64,000 nt of DNA from Cyclaneusma minus. Lineage: Eukaryota > Ascomycota > Leotiomycetes > Marthamycetales > Marthamycetaceae. Of this stretch, positions 43,581 to 55,404 are shown one piece after another. Numbering within the stretch: position 1 is the stretch's first letter; every line of letters starts with the position of its first letter. The notes under the pieces are model-generated. The model had not been told where the DNA came from, made no database searches, and worked only from the letters and a program-made list of their open reading frames with translations. Both the position numbers and the translations under genes were made by a program. The DNA is taken from assembly GCA_037179335.1 (NCBI GenBank), contig JAKZHN010000024.1, positions 372,001 through 436,000 on the forward strand, written 5' to 3'.

Positions 43581-46500
43581 AATAGCAGCTTTTATTTTAA
43601 AAAGCAATAATTCGGTAAAATAATAATTATTTAATTTGCCAGCCGCAAATTAAGCAATAATCTTACCTATAAAATGTTTATTAAAAGCCATAAAAACCAA
43701 TTTTATTTAATTTTAAAAAAGCTTAATATTAGCAGCAATATTAGCAAGATTTATATACTAAATTAAAAAACCATATTTAATAAAGGCAATAATATATTTA
43801 TTAATAATGCTAATAAAAACGCTATTGGATTTAATAATTAAAAATAGCTTAAAAGCGTTCTTGCTCCAAATTAAAAATTATCCAATAGCCTTTTTTAGCT
43901 AAATAGCTAATTTATTAATATAAATTAGCCTAAGCAAATTTAAAATTAAAATGCCCTAAATAAAAATATAGGCATATTACGCAAAAGCGAAATTAATTAA
44001 GTTTTTGCTTTTATTTCTAGCTTAATTTAAAGCTAAGCAAATTTAAATTCCGATAATTTTGCAGCTATTTAATAAATTATTTAAAAATTTAAAGCTAAAA
44101 AAAATATAAAATTGCAAGCTAAAATTGCAATTCTTATTTGCAAATATAGCCCGTTTAATTTAAATTATCATAATAAGCAATTGATTGCCGAAAACATTTA
44201 TATGCCTAAAAATCCCTATATATTAAATATTAAGCTATATTATATATATAATATATATAAATATTATAAATAATTTAATTGTTTATAAAATTATTTTAAT
44301 GCGCAATTTTAATTTTTTTAGAAATTAATATAATTTATATTTATTGTATTTTAATTAGATTTAAAGGCTATATATATATTATATAGCAATATTATTAAAT
44401 AAATTATAAATTAAAAGAAATTATAAAAAAATTACAAAAATTTGATATTAAATATAATAAATGCAAAATAATAATATATATTATATATATTAAATCAATT
44501 TATTAAAAAAGCTTAAAAAACGGTTATTTTTTTTTATTATAAAGTAAAACTCTTGCTCTTTCATATAGAAAATATATTTTCTATATTGTCTAATAATTAA
44601 TTTTTTTTTAAGCTTTGCAATAATATTAAATAAAATTTTATTTTTTAATAAGATAATTAATTATAAATTCATATATAATATATATTTAATATAGCCGGGA
44701 ATATTAAATACAAAAATAGGCTTAATTTTTAATTTAAAGCCAGAAATATATTTAATGTAAATAATTTGGAAAAATATTATAATAATTATAATAAATTATA
44801 AAATCTATATAATATTTTAAAAAATAATATAGCAATTTAATATTAGCCCAATTATAAAAGCAAAACAAAACGGCTATTATTAAAGTAAAGGCTAATAATA
44901 TGATTAAAATTAATACGGGCGTTTTTTATATTTTAATTATAATGTTAATAATTATAGCCTATTTAATTGCATTTATAAAAAAAATATATATTGAAATTAT
45001 TAAAAATTTAAATCTAAGGTTTGCAAATATAAATAATTCGGTAATAAAATATATATTTTAAATAATAATAATTTTAGCGACTATAAAAAAACGCTAATTA
45101 TATAAAAATAGCTTTAATTGTAACCAAGATTATAATAATTTTAATTAAAATAAATATAATTAAAATTCATTTATAAAAGCTATGAATAAAACCCCTAATT
45201 TTATAAACAATAAATATAAATATAATAATTAAAAAGAAATTGCTAATAATTGCCTAATTTAATAATTTTCTTATAAAATAAAAATATATAATAATTAATT
45301 GCTTAATTATAATTAATATTTAAAATATACTGCTTGTTTTTGCCTTTATTAATAATAAATTAAATAAAATTCTTATATTATTAATATTTATAAAACAATA
45401 AAAATAAATTAATATATATATGCAATATTTATAATTTTTTTTATAAAAATAAAACAAAAAGTTAAAGCATTAAAATATATAAAATATTTATATATTTATA
45501 TAATTTGCTTTTAAATATGCTTTAGCTTAAATAAATAAGTAATAAATATCATAATTAGGCTAAAATCAGCTTTATTTATAAATACCAAATTAAATATAAA
45601 ATTATTGCTTAAAATAAGCTAAATAAATTAAGAACGCTAAATATAACAATTTATATTTTAAATGTAATAAATAAGGAATTATTATATATAAAATATTATA
45701 TGTATAAAAGCTAGAAATATAATATTAAATTATATAAAATAGCATTTAATAAAATAAATAAAAAGCTATTTTTTATAGGAAATATTATAAATTTATATAA
45801 AAACCCTATTATATATATATTAGGCAAAATACTAAATCTTTGGCAAAATAAAACTAAATTCCAATATGCTTTTAAGGCTATAAATTTTCAAGCATTAAAA
45901 ATACCTATAAAAAAATGTGGCAAAATTAAAATTAAAAATTAAAATATAAAGAATTTAAAAAACTAAGCTATTTTAATAAAAATATGAATATAATAAAAGC
46001 TGGTATATTATTTATATATTTTAATTAAAATTATATTATAAAAACCAAAGCAAATTTGTTTTATTATTTTATTTATAAGCTATTTAAAAAATAGCTAATT
46101 ATATTAAAAAAGGTATTTTAATAATATATTAACAAAAGGCTAAATTTGCAAATTAAAAAGCCCAATAAAAGCTTTTATATTATTTGTATTTGAAAAAAAA
46201 TGGTTTTCATTTATATATTAATTATAAAAGATTAAATAATATTATTATTAAAGCTTATTGCCTATTTTTTTAATTAATAAATTTTTAACTAAATTAAAAA
46301 AAGCCAAAATTTCTACTGAACCAAATTTTAAAAATATATATTATAAAAATTATACATATATATAAATTATTTTATATAAAATATAAATATTTAATAATAT
46401 TTAATAATATTATTCAAATTAATAAATGCATTAGCTATATTTTAAGCTTATATAAATATAATATTTAAAAAAATTCTAAATATTATTATAATAATTTATT

Positions 46501-48721
46501 TTTTTATATAAAAAAAGGAGAATACAAATTTAAAATAAATAAGATTTTATTTTTAAGCTTTCTAATAATATATCTATGTAAAGCCGGAAAAAATATATAT
46601 TATTTAAAAATAGCCTATATTAATTATATATATAAAATTGCAATTATTTTTAAAATAAATTAAGTTTTATAAGCAATTCATTTTAAACTATAATAAAATT
46701 ATATTGCCTATAATTTATTTATTTATGAATAATATAAATAGCAAAAAAAAGCTTATTTAAATAGCTTTTAAAAACATAAAAAGCTTTTCAATATATTAAA
46801 AACGCATTTGCAAATAAGCTAATATTGCAATATTTTGATTTTATAAAATATTTGCAAATTATATATAATATTTTTAAATTTACAATATTGGGAATTTTAA
46901 AATAATTTAAAAATTAAATAATTTAATGCAATATTATTGGTATTTAATAGCTTTTTAATTTTATAAGCTAATTAATATAGAATCAATATATTAAATATAT
47001 AATATCAAGTTGCTTATAATTATGATTTTTTTTAGCATTAAAAATAATATATTAAAAATTTATATTATAAAATTTAAATCCTTTTAAATTATAATAATTT
47101 AAATTATTTTATAAATATAAAAAAGTTTAATTAATATTAAATAAAATAGGCTATAAAAATAAGATTTTATAATTTTAATATTAAATATATTGCAAAAATT
47201 AAAAACTTTGCAAATTTTCTATTTTATAAACTAAATTATAAAAAGGCAATAAAACAAGTTTAAATGAAAATGTTAAATTTTCTTTTGCCTATATTATAAT
47301 CAAAGCTTTATTATTTATTTAATTATATATTAAATATATAATTTTTAAAAGATATAGCTATTTTTATAAATACGGTAATTATATTTTAATCAAAATTATT
47401 AAGCCGGGAAATTAATATTATATGCTTTATTTATATATTATAAATATAAAGTCTTAAATAAAAAAATATATTTTATTTAAATTATAAAAACCTAAAAGCC
47501 AAAATAATTAAGGCAAGCTTTATAATTATTTTGGAAGCTTAAAAAATAATAAATATATAGCAAAAATATAAAATTAATTTATATTGCGCAAAAATAAATA
47601 ATGGTAATTTAAAAATAATATACTATATAAAAAAGGCAAATTATACATTTTTGCAATAAATATATTATATACTAAACTTTTATGTATTTATTATAATAAT
47701 AAATTAATAAATCATTTTAAAATAAACCAAATATTAATTTTAATTTATTGCAAATATTATTAGCTAAATATAAAAGCAAAAATATAGAATTATATATATA
47801 ATTGCTATATTTGCCAATAAAATAATATCCGTTAATATATATATTATAATTAGCTATAACTTTTGCTCTTAATTAATAAATAATAAATATATTTATTATA
47901 GAATTTTATTATAAGCTTATCAAAATTATAATATATAAGAAAAATATATAATGCTATTTTAATAATAATAAAATATTATACCAAGGCTATATAATCTTTA
48001 ATAAAATTAGTTTTTAATAAAATTGTTTATTTTATAAAAATCCTTAAAATTATTATATTTAATTATAGCTTTATATTTACCAATATATTATAAAAAGCCT
48101 TTTATTATAAATTCCATATAATATATAAATATCATACTATATTTCACCCTTAAATAAATAAGCAAATAAACCAAATAAACCAAATTTTAAAAATTTATAT
48201 ATAATATTATTACAATAATAATAAAATAAATTAGGCAATTTAATTAATTATAATAAAATTCGCTTATAATAGTATAAAGTAAAAGATATTAGATTATTTC
48301 TATAATATATAAATATTATTTATAAATTAGCATTAATTGTTTTATATAATTTATAAAAATTAAAATATCTAATATAAAAAAGCAAATGAAAATATAATGT
48401 AATAAATATACGCTATTATAAAAATTGGGAAAATACTATCAATAAATATATAAAAGATTATATAAAAGATTTTAAATTTTAAATTTTAGTTAAAGGGACT
48501 AGGTTTTTTTATTTATTAAAAATATATATTTTAAAATTTAAAAGCTAATAAAAAAATATATAAGCCTTTTTTTATTATTAAAAAAGTAAAAGCCTAAGTT
48601 TATTATTTAAAATTTCTATTTGAATTTTAATTAAAAAAGTTATATAATATGTTTTATATTAGCCTTTTAAAATTCGCTAAAATACCCTAAAATAGCATAT
48701 ATAAATTATGCCTTACAAATT

Positions 48722-48775
48722 TTAAAAATTCTAAAAATTCTAAAAATTCTAAAAATTCTAAAAATTCTAAAAATA
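48722..48775 (+). repeat. 9-bp tandem repeat (ctaaaaatt)
   Basis: Six consecutive near-perfect copies of ctaaaaatt inside the A+T-rich block. Confidence 0.85.
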
Positions 48776-50636
48776 ATTGAAAATAAAAAATCGAAAAGAT
48801 TATAATATTAAAAAGGAAAAAAACTAGCTTATATTTTATATATATCAAAAAGGCTAAAATTAAAATTAAAATTAAATATTAGCCTAAAAAAAACTTTAAA
48901 AATACCTTAATAATTTTAAATAAATTTATTAAAAAAAATAATAAAATTAAATTATAATAATAATAGAAAAATTAAAAAGAATGCCAAAAAGCTAATTCCA
49001 GAGTTCTATTTAAATATAAAATACCCAATTATATATAATATCAAGCAAAAATAAAAATAAAAATATTTAAAGCATAAAAATATAAATTTAATTATGTTTT
49101 ATATTTTAAATTAAATTATATTATATTATATTTTATAAAAAATTAAATTGAAAAATTGAAAATTAGGCAATAAGCTTAATTTAATTACAAACTATAAAAT
49201 ACGGAAATAAAAACTATAAATTCCGTATATTAAATAATTTAATTAAAAATAAATATTATATAAAATAAATTCGATTAGCAAAATTAAAAAGATTATGATA
49301 TTTTAAACCCCAATTTATATATATTGAATTTATAATTTTTATATTTTATATTATATTATTCAAAACCCGGTTCTTTTTTATATTAAATAAAGTATTATTA
49401 AAAAACAATTAAAATTAAAATTTATTTATATTTTAATTAAATATATAAAAAAAAAATAGGAAATAAATTTACTAAATAATATTAAATGTAAATTATTATA
49501 TATATTAAAATATAAATTGCAAAAATAATTTTAATTAAAGCTATTATTGTAATTATAATATTTTTAAATATATTGCATATTTTATATTTTAAAAAAATAC
49601 AAATTTTAAAGCAATTTTTTGACAGCTTTTATATTATTTTTTTAATTAAATTAATTTGTTATTATAATTGGTGCATTGGTTTTTAAAAAAGGCTTGGATT
49701 TTAATATAGCAATAGTGGTAAAATATAAAAATACTATAAATTTTATTAAATAGGGAAATTCAAATAGTAGGAATTTGCAAAATAATAAATTAATTAATAA
49801 AAATAAAATAAAAAAAGCAAAATATAAATTTATTATATAATAAAAAAAATTGCATTTAAAATTATTTGCAATTTAATTCTAAATATTAAAAATATTGCAA
49901 AAAAGAGTTTATAAAAAACTTTATATATATTAAATATCAATGCGAATTTAAAACGCAGATTTTTTTTAGTAAAAATGCAATTTAAATCCTGCGGTAAAAT
50001 TGCAAATTTAGCATTGTTATTATAATTATAAATAAAAATTTTGCTTTGCGGGATTTAAAATAAATTATTAGTAAGATTTTGTATTTCGCAATTAGAAATA
50101 TTAGGGGCTATAATATTAAAATTAAAAAAAAACATAATGAACAAAAAAAAATATGCGCCAAAAAAGCGTATATTAAAAAATCTATATAAAAGCGATAAAA
50201 AAAATAAAAGCGGAAAAGTTTGCTTTATACAAATAAAGCTTTTAATAAAGTTTAATTTTTTTTTTATAAATTTGCTAAAACAAATAAAAAAAAAACACAA
50301 TTAAAAATTAATATGCTATTATCGCAGCAAGCGCATAATATGTATAAAAAAAGGGGTAAAAAATTAGAGAAATTTTAAAATTAATTATTTAAAACGAGCT
50401 ATTGCTATGTTAAGTTTTTAGCATTTGCAGGAAAAGCGCGCGTGGAAATTAAAATAATATATGCAAAATTAATAAAAATAATAAATTTTTAATAAATTTT
50501 AATATAAAAAAATAAAGATTTGGAATAATAAAAACAATTAAATAAATATTTAAAATTGATTTAATAGTAAATAGCGTAAACTATATATTAAAATTAAAAT
50601 TTTAAAAATTAGACAATAATAAATTTGGAAATAATT

Positions 50637-50690
50637 ATTAATAATAGCGAATTAATAAAAATTATTAATAATAGCGAATTAATAAAAATT
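50637..50690 (+). repeat. 27-bp tandem duplication
   Basis: Two identical adjacent 27-bp units with the core aatagcgaattaataaaaat, within the A+T-rich block. Being identical they are probably younger than the mutational decay around them. Confidence 0.8.
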
Positions 50691-50840
50691 ATTAATTTAC
50701 GCGGTTAAAATAAAAAGCTAAAATTAATAATTAAAATTTAAATATTGGGTTGCCGAAAAGCGAGAATCCGTATTCAAAAGCTTTGGGGCCCGAAGCTATA
50801 AAAAGGGTAATAATTATTATATAAAGCTAAAAGGAATGCT

Positions 50841-51037
50841 TTGCGGGCATTTTATAAAATATATGCATTAAAAATATATAGAAAATAAATATTGCTTATT
50901 AAAAAACTAAATAAGGCTTTTAATATATAATATTTAAACGCTGCTATTTTTATTTAAAAAAGGCAATAGGTATTTTTTATAGCTAAGGAATATATATAAT
51001 GCACTTTATTTGCCAATTTATTTTTAACCATTATAAT
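50841..51037 (+). repeat. RIP-decayed repeat family 2, copy B
   Basis: Counterpart of the 43.4-kb copy: ttgcgggcattttataaaat at its start, then the same anchors (gcttttaatatataatattt). Same orientation, mostly transition differences. Confidence 0.8.
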
Positions 51038-51443
51038 ACCTGCTTTGGATATAGCGCGCTAAAAAATACCCCTAATTGCTTTAAATGCTATTGAGTTTAA
51101 AAAATAATTTAATTTTAGAATTTATTTTATATAAATTCCCTATAATGCTATATTTGAGCTATAAAAATAAAATTTTATTTTATTGTTTTTTAAAAATCCC
51201 AGCAAAAATACAAAGTTTCAAAATAAAATAATATTAAAAACTTATAGAGATTTTTAATTTTAGTATTTATTTAAGTAAAAATAAATTTCCAAATATTTGA
51301 TTTTTATTTTAAATTACTTTTAATTTTGATATTGTTTTTATAATTTTTTTAGAAAAGTTAATTTTAAAGCTTTTTATTTTGTTTTTTTATTATTTTATAA
51401 ATTAAAAATGGGGCTATTTAAAAAAAATTGATTGCGGCGGGCT

Positions 51444-51502
51444 TAATCGTGGGCCCTTTGGGATTCCCACCACTGCTGGGAATCCCAAAGGGCCCACGAT
51501 TA
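51444..51502. repeat. Perfect 26-bp inverted repeat at the edge of the A+T-rich block
   Basis: Arms 51444-51469 and 51477-51502 are perfect reverse complements (core gggccctttgggattccca) around a 7-nt spacer ccactgc. The arms are G+C-rich, directly at the change from A+T-rich to normal composition. Confidence 0.9.
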
Positions 51503-51700
51503 TCTGGATATCTCCTGATTCCTTCGATTTGTCCTAATTCATATCGGGGACTTCGTAAACAACGCCCTCTTTCTTCACGACCCCTGAGATTTAGAATTCC
51601 CCTAATTACTTGGATTCCTCCTGGTTACTTTGAAATCTCAGATCTGCCGATTCTTTGGATTTCAGTCGATCACTCGGATTCGTACTATTCCCAATGATCT
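51503..51700. repeat. Degenerate ~20-bp tandem repeat array (right part)
   Basis: Several diverged copies of the tactTGGATttctcctgaat-like unit (for example atctggatatctcctgattc and attacttggattcctcctgg), matching the array left of the A+T-rich block. Confidence 0.65.
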
Positions 51701-52325
51701 AGATTTCGCTGCCGCCCATGAGGCAAATTGAGCCCTAATGGGCCGCAGGCATTGAGGTAAAAGGTTGCTGGCCGAGTGAGTCTTCCGGTGTGGCTCTTCG
51801 GGGCATAGTCACGACCGAAGTTCGAGGAAAGTGGGAGCTGTTCGGCGTGACTCATTTTTCAACACCTTTAAGGATTAGCTGAGCATGTGTGGCCTGATTT
51901 CATCGTCTACACTGCCCGACAACCGAAATATTAGGATTGAAGCTGCCGTCACGCCGTGCCGCCCGCTGGTTGTGGTGTTTTTGGGTGACTTCATGCGACG
52001 GTAATTTGTGGGTAGCCTCACCCCATAATTTTAGGCTCGAATACCCCGCCAGCATGTCAAATCATTCGTGAAGCTCTGGTTCTTGGATGCTGTCAGAACA
52101 GAACAGGCAACAATTGTCGGGTTTTACTGTTTTAGCATCAATTGATGGGCCGATCGCAGTTGCTGAAGGTCGTCGCGGCTGCTTTGCCACCCCTTCTTGC
52201 CCAGCCTGCAGTCATCAGGAGGCATTGATCGCCGTCCAATAATAGGCGACGTAGCTAGACTTCTTGCCCCGCGATCGAGCTCACAGAGTTCACTTAGAGC
52301 TGCGACGTAGATTATTTTTGTATTG
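51701..52325. other. Intergenic, no gene seen
   Basis: Normal base composition; short ORFs only. Not recognised as any known element. Confidence 0.4.
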
Positions 52326-52410
52326 GATAGTACCGCTGATGCGTACAGGTATGAGTGACGATTTTTTCGGAGTTGGATCGAGGTTGCGTGTCGTTTTAGA
52401 AGACTGGGTT
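52326..52410 (+). repeat. Inverted duplication upstream of TEF1, left arm
   Basis: Reverse complement of 52780-52865 with two substitutions in the first ~72 bp and a small indel near its end. Identical core words include acaggtatgagtgacgattt and ggagttggatcgaggttgcg. The arms are about 370 bp apart. Confidence 0.85.
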
Positions 52411-52779
52411 GATACCATGAAGCAGCAGGCCGTCTCAGGTATGTCTGAGGTTTCAATATGTTCTTTCAACCGGTCGAGTCTCGACACCCCACTTGCCGTT
52501 TTGAACCCCTCGGCCAGCCGTTTGAAGGGCTCTGCAACGCTGCAACACCATCAATACACGTAATAGAGAATAAACAGGCTGCAAGTAGAGCGCTTGCAAG
52601 AATAGATGGTGACCATTCAGGATGTCCCGCGTGAATTTTCTGGGTCAGATCAGGCCGGTTTGCGTGCCATCAGCGGCAGCGGCTCATTGAGCCTGACCCC
52701 GCCAAACATTTTTCCATGCCTCAGACTTTTCGCACTAGTCTTCGCGCTAGCGCCCGCCTAGCGGGATGGTCTGTGCTCC

Positions 52780-52865
52780 ACCCCGTCTTCCATAAAACGA
52801 CACGCAACCTCGATCCAACTCCGAAAAAATCGTCACTCATACCTGTACCCATCAGCGGCACTATC
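52780..52865 (-). repeat. Inverted duplication upstream of TEF1, right arm
   Basis: This arm ends 205 bp before the TEF1 start codon, so it probably belongs to the TEF1 promoter. The left arm would then be an inverted copy of promoter sequence. Confidence 0.8.
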
Positions 52866-52922
52866 TGAGAGTAAGTCCTCCACCATCACCACCACAGCTC
52901 TTGAAGCTCCTCCATCTTCTGG

Positions 52923-52976
52923 GCTCCATCTGCTGCGCTCCATCTGCTGCGCTCCATCTGCTGCGCTCTATCTGCC
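52923..52976 (+). repeat. 14-bp tandem repeat in the TEF1 leader or promoter
   Basis: Three full copies of gctccatctgctgc and a partial fourth, 95-150 bp before the TEF1 start codon. The region around is pyrimidine-rich, as in leaders of highly expressed fungal genes. Confidence 0.8.
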
Positions 52977-53070
52977 TGACTCAGACTGACTCTTGCTTCC
53001 CTCCAGACTCAACTTCCCCGAACTCTCCACACACAACTTTCTACAAGTCAATCCGTTCAATACCGCCAAC

Positions 53071-55065
53071 ATGGGGTAAGTCTGCCCATCTCCGCCACGG
53101 CGGCGCACTGCTTCGTGCTCGCCTCAATGCCGTCGCCATGGAGCTGTTCACTGACTTGCTCTGCGCGCAGTAAGGAGAAGATGCACATCAACGTGGTCGT
53201 TATCGGCCACGTCGATTCCGGCAAGTCCACCACCACTGGTAAGGCTGTCCACAACATACCCCACGACCGGTCTTCAGCGGCTCACAAACATGCGCAGGTC
53301 ACTTGATCTACAAGTGCGGTGGTATTGACAAGCGTACCATCGAGAAGTTCGAGAAGGTAAGCAGCTTCACTTTCATTGCATTCCCCCTCCGCTGCCACTG
53401 CTCAGACTGCGCTGGGCTGCCGGGTGGCAAGCTCTCAGCAAAGCGCATTTTTGGCAGCTTTGGTGGGCTGCGCACTCTTCTGTGTGCGGGGCACTGCCCC
53501 GCCAAACAACGCACGTTGGAAGAAAATTTGCAGCCTGGCTGGGTGGACTCGCTTGCTTCACATGCAACCCCGCCACACCGCCACATCAATGCGCCCATGG
53601 CGTGTGCCTCGATAACACCCCGGGCAACACCATGCGCTGATCTTCACGATTGCCATCACGCTTCTGCTGCTGCAATCTGCTGCAATGCTCCAATGCTTCA
53701 ATCTGCTCTTCACATACCGTCATGGCACAGCTCGCTGACAATTCCCATAGGAAGCCGCCGAGCTTGGCAAGGGTTCCTTCAAGTACGCCTGGGTCCTTGA
53801 CAAACTCAAGGCCGAGCGTGAACGTGGTATCACCATCGATATCGCTCTCTGGAAGTTCGAGACCCCCAAGTACTACGTCACCGTCATTGGTATGTCCTCT
53901 CCTCTTCCGCTGCCATGCCCTAGTCCAGTCTGCTAACAGCTACCCTCCAGACGCCCCCGGTCACCGTGATTTCATCAAGAACATGATCACTGGTACCTCC
54001 CAGGCTGACTGCGCCATTCTCATCATTGCCGCCGGTACTGGTGAGTTCGAGGCTGGTATCTCCAAGGATGGCCAGACTCGTGAGCACGCCCTCCTCGCCT
54101 ACACCCTTGGTGTCAAGCAACTCATCGTCGCCATCAACAAGATGGACACCACCAAGTGGTCCGAGGCTCGTTACCAGGAGATCATCAAGGAGACCTCCAA
54201 CTTCATCAAGAAGGTCGGCTACAACCCCAAGACCGTCGCTTTCGTGCCCATCTCCGGTTTCAACGGAGACAACATGATCGACGCCTCCACCAACTGCCCT
54301 TGGTACAAGGGTTGGGAGAAGGAGACCAAGGCCGGCAAGTCCAGTGGCAAGACCCTCCTCGAGGCCATCGACTCCATCGACCCCCCCAGCCGTCCTACCG
54401 ACAAGCCCCTCCGTCTTCCTCTCCAGGATGTCTACAAGATCGGTGGTATTGGCACGGTTCCCGTCGGTCGTGTCGAGACCGGTGTCATCAAGGCCGGTAT
54501 GGTCGTCACCTTCGCCCCCGCTGGTGTCACCACTGAAGTCAAGTCCGTCGAGATGCACCACGAGCAGCTCGTCGAGGGTCTCCCCGGTGACAACGTTGGC
54601 TTCAACGTCAAGAACGTCTCCGTCAAGGAGATCCGCCGTGGTAACGTCGCCGGTGACTCCAAGAACGACCCCCCCAAGGGTGCCGAGTCTTTCAACGCCC
54701 AAGTCATCGTCCTCAACCACCCCGGTCAAGTCGGTGCTGGGTACGCCCCAGTCCTTGACTGCCACACTGCCCACATCGCCTGCAAGTTCTCCGAGATCTT
54801 GGAGAAGATTGACCGCCGTACCGGAAAGTCCATTGAAGCCGCTCCCAAGTTCATCAAGTCTGGTGACGCTGCCATCGTCAAGATGGTTCCCTCCAAGCCC
54901 ATGTGCGTTGAGGCCTTCACTGACTACCCTCCTCTCGGTCGTTTCGCCGTCCGTGACATGAGACAGACCGTCGCCGTCGGTGTCATCAAGTCCGTTGCCA
55001 AGTCTGACAAGGCTGGTGCCGGAAAGGTCACCAAGGCCGCCGTCAAGGCTGGTGCCAAGAAATAA
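53071..55065 (+). CDS. TEF1: Translation elongation factor 1-alpha
   Basis: GTPase that delivers aminoacyl-tRNA to the ribosomal A site in the cytosol. Five exons (53071-53075, 53171-53238, 53298-53356, 53751-53889, 53951-55065) give 461 residues. The first exon holds only ATGGG. The G1 motif GHVDSGKST is in exon 2. G3 DAPGH is split by the last intron (D completed from G|AC). NKMD and the rest are in the long last exon, where codon use is strongly biased to C-ending codons, as for a very highly expressed gene. The third intron (394 nt) is the long TEF1 intron widely used as a fungal phylogenetic marker. Sequence is near family consensus, with MHINVV instead of the usual THINVV near the start. 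A tandem-repeat leader and an inverted promoter duplication lie upstream. The 284-codon antisense ORF is a shadow. Confidence 0.97.
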
Positions 55066-55404
55066 GCGGTGTAACTACCACTTGTTTCTTCTCATGACAT
55101 ACCCACTCCGCGGGCTTGCATACCGACTTTGCATGTCCTGCACTAATTTCCTTTGTTATCGGGGGCAATGAAGCGATGAATGAATGGCTGGCTCGGGGCG
55201 CGGTGCTACAAGATACAAAACTTTAGACTCGATCTGAGATACCTTGCAATTCACGGTTTATGCTCTCACTCTCTGAAACCTGCTATGTGACTTGTGACCT
55301 CTACTTCTGTTGTAAACCTAAGATGATTCGTGGCGTTGTGCTCATGGACTCTGACTACCTGGTGCCTCTATCACATAGTGGTTACAGTACTACAAGGATG
55401 AATT
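55066..55404. other. Convergent intergenic region TEF1/TAD1
   Basis: 339 bp between two convergent stop codons. No gene seen. Confidence 0.5.

Larger units (their letters stand above)
33990..51440. other. A+T-rich, RIP-like gene-free block
   Basis: About 17.4 kb with G+C well below a quarter by eye, saturated with TpA-type dinucleotides and stop codons in all frames. The few ORFs (up to about 80 codons) are Lys/Ile/Phe-rich products of base composition. At least two pairs of long repeats (listed separately) differ almost only by transitions. This fits old transposon sequence eroded by repeat-induced point mutation, giving a heterochromatic A+T isochore. No transposase or reverse transcriptase can be recognised. 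Just inside the left edge, at 34004-34080, short inverted motifs (aaaaactaaa and tttagttttt) flank a palindromic aaacttaagttt. Confidence 0.85.

Noticed and set aside
33990..51440. A+T-rich block as mitochondrial DNA or a CRISPR-like or phage region
   Set aside because: No mitochondrial gene, tRNA or rRNA is recognisable; the repeats are two-copy and transition-decayed, and there is no regular spacer array.
53920..54774. 284-codon antisense ORF in TEF1
   Set aside because: Caused by the strong codon bias of TEF1; a Gly/Asp/Val/Leu-rich shadow typical of antisense frames in highly expressed genes.
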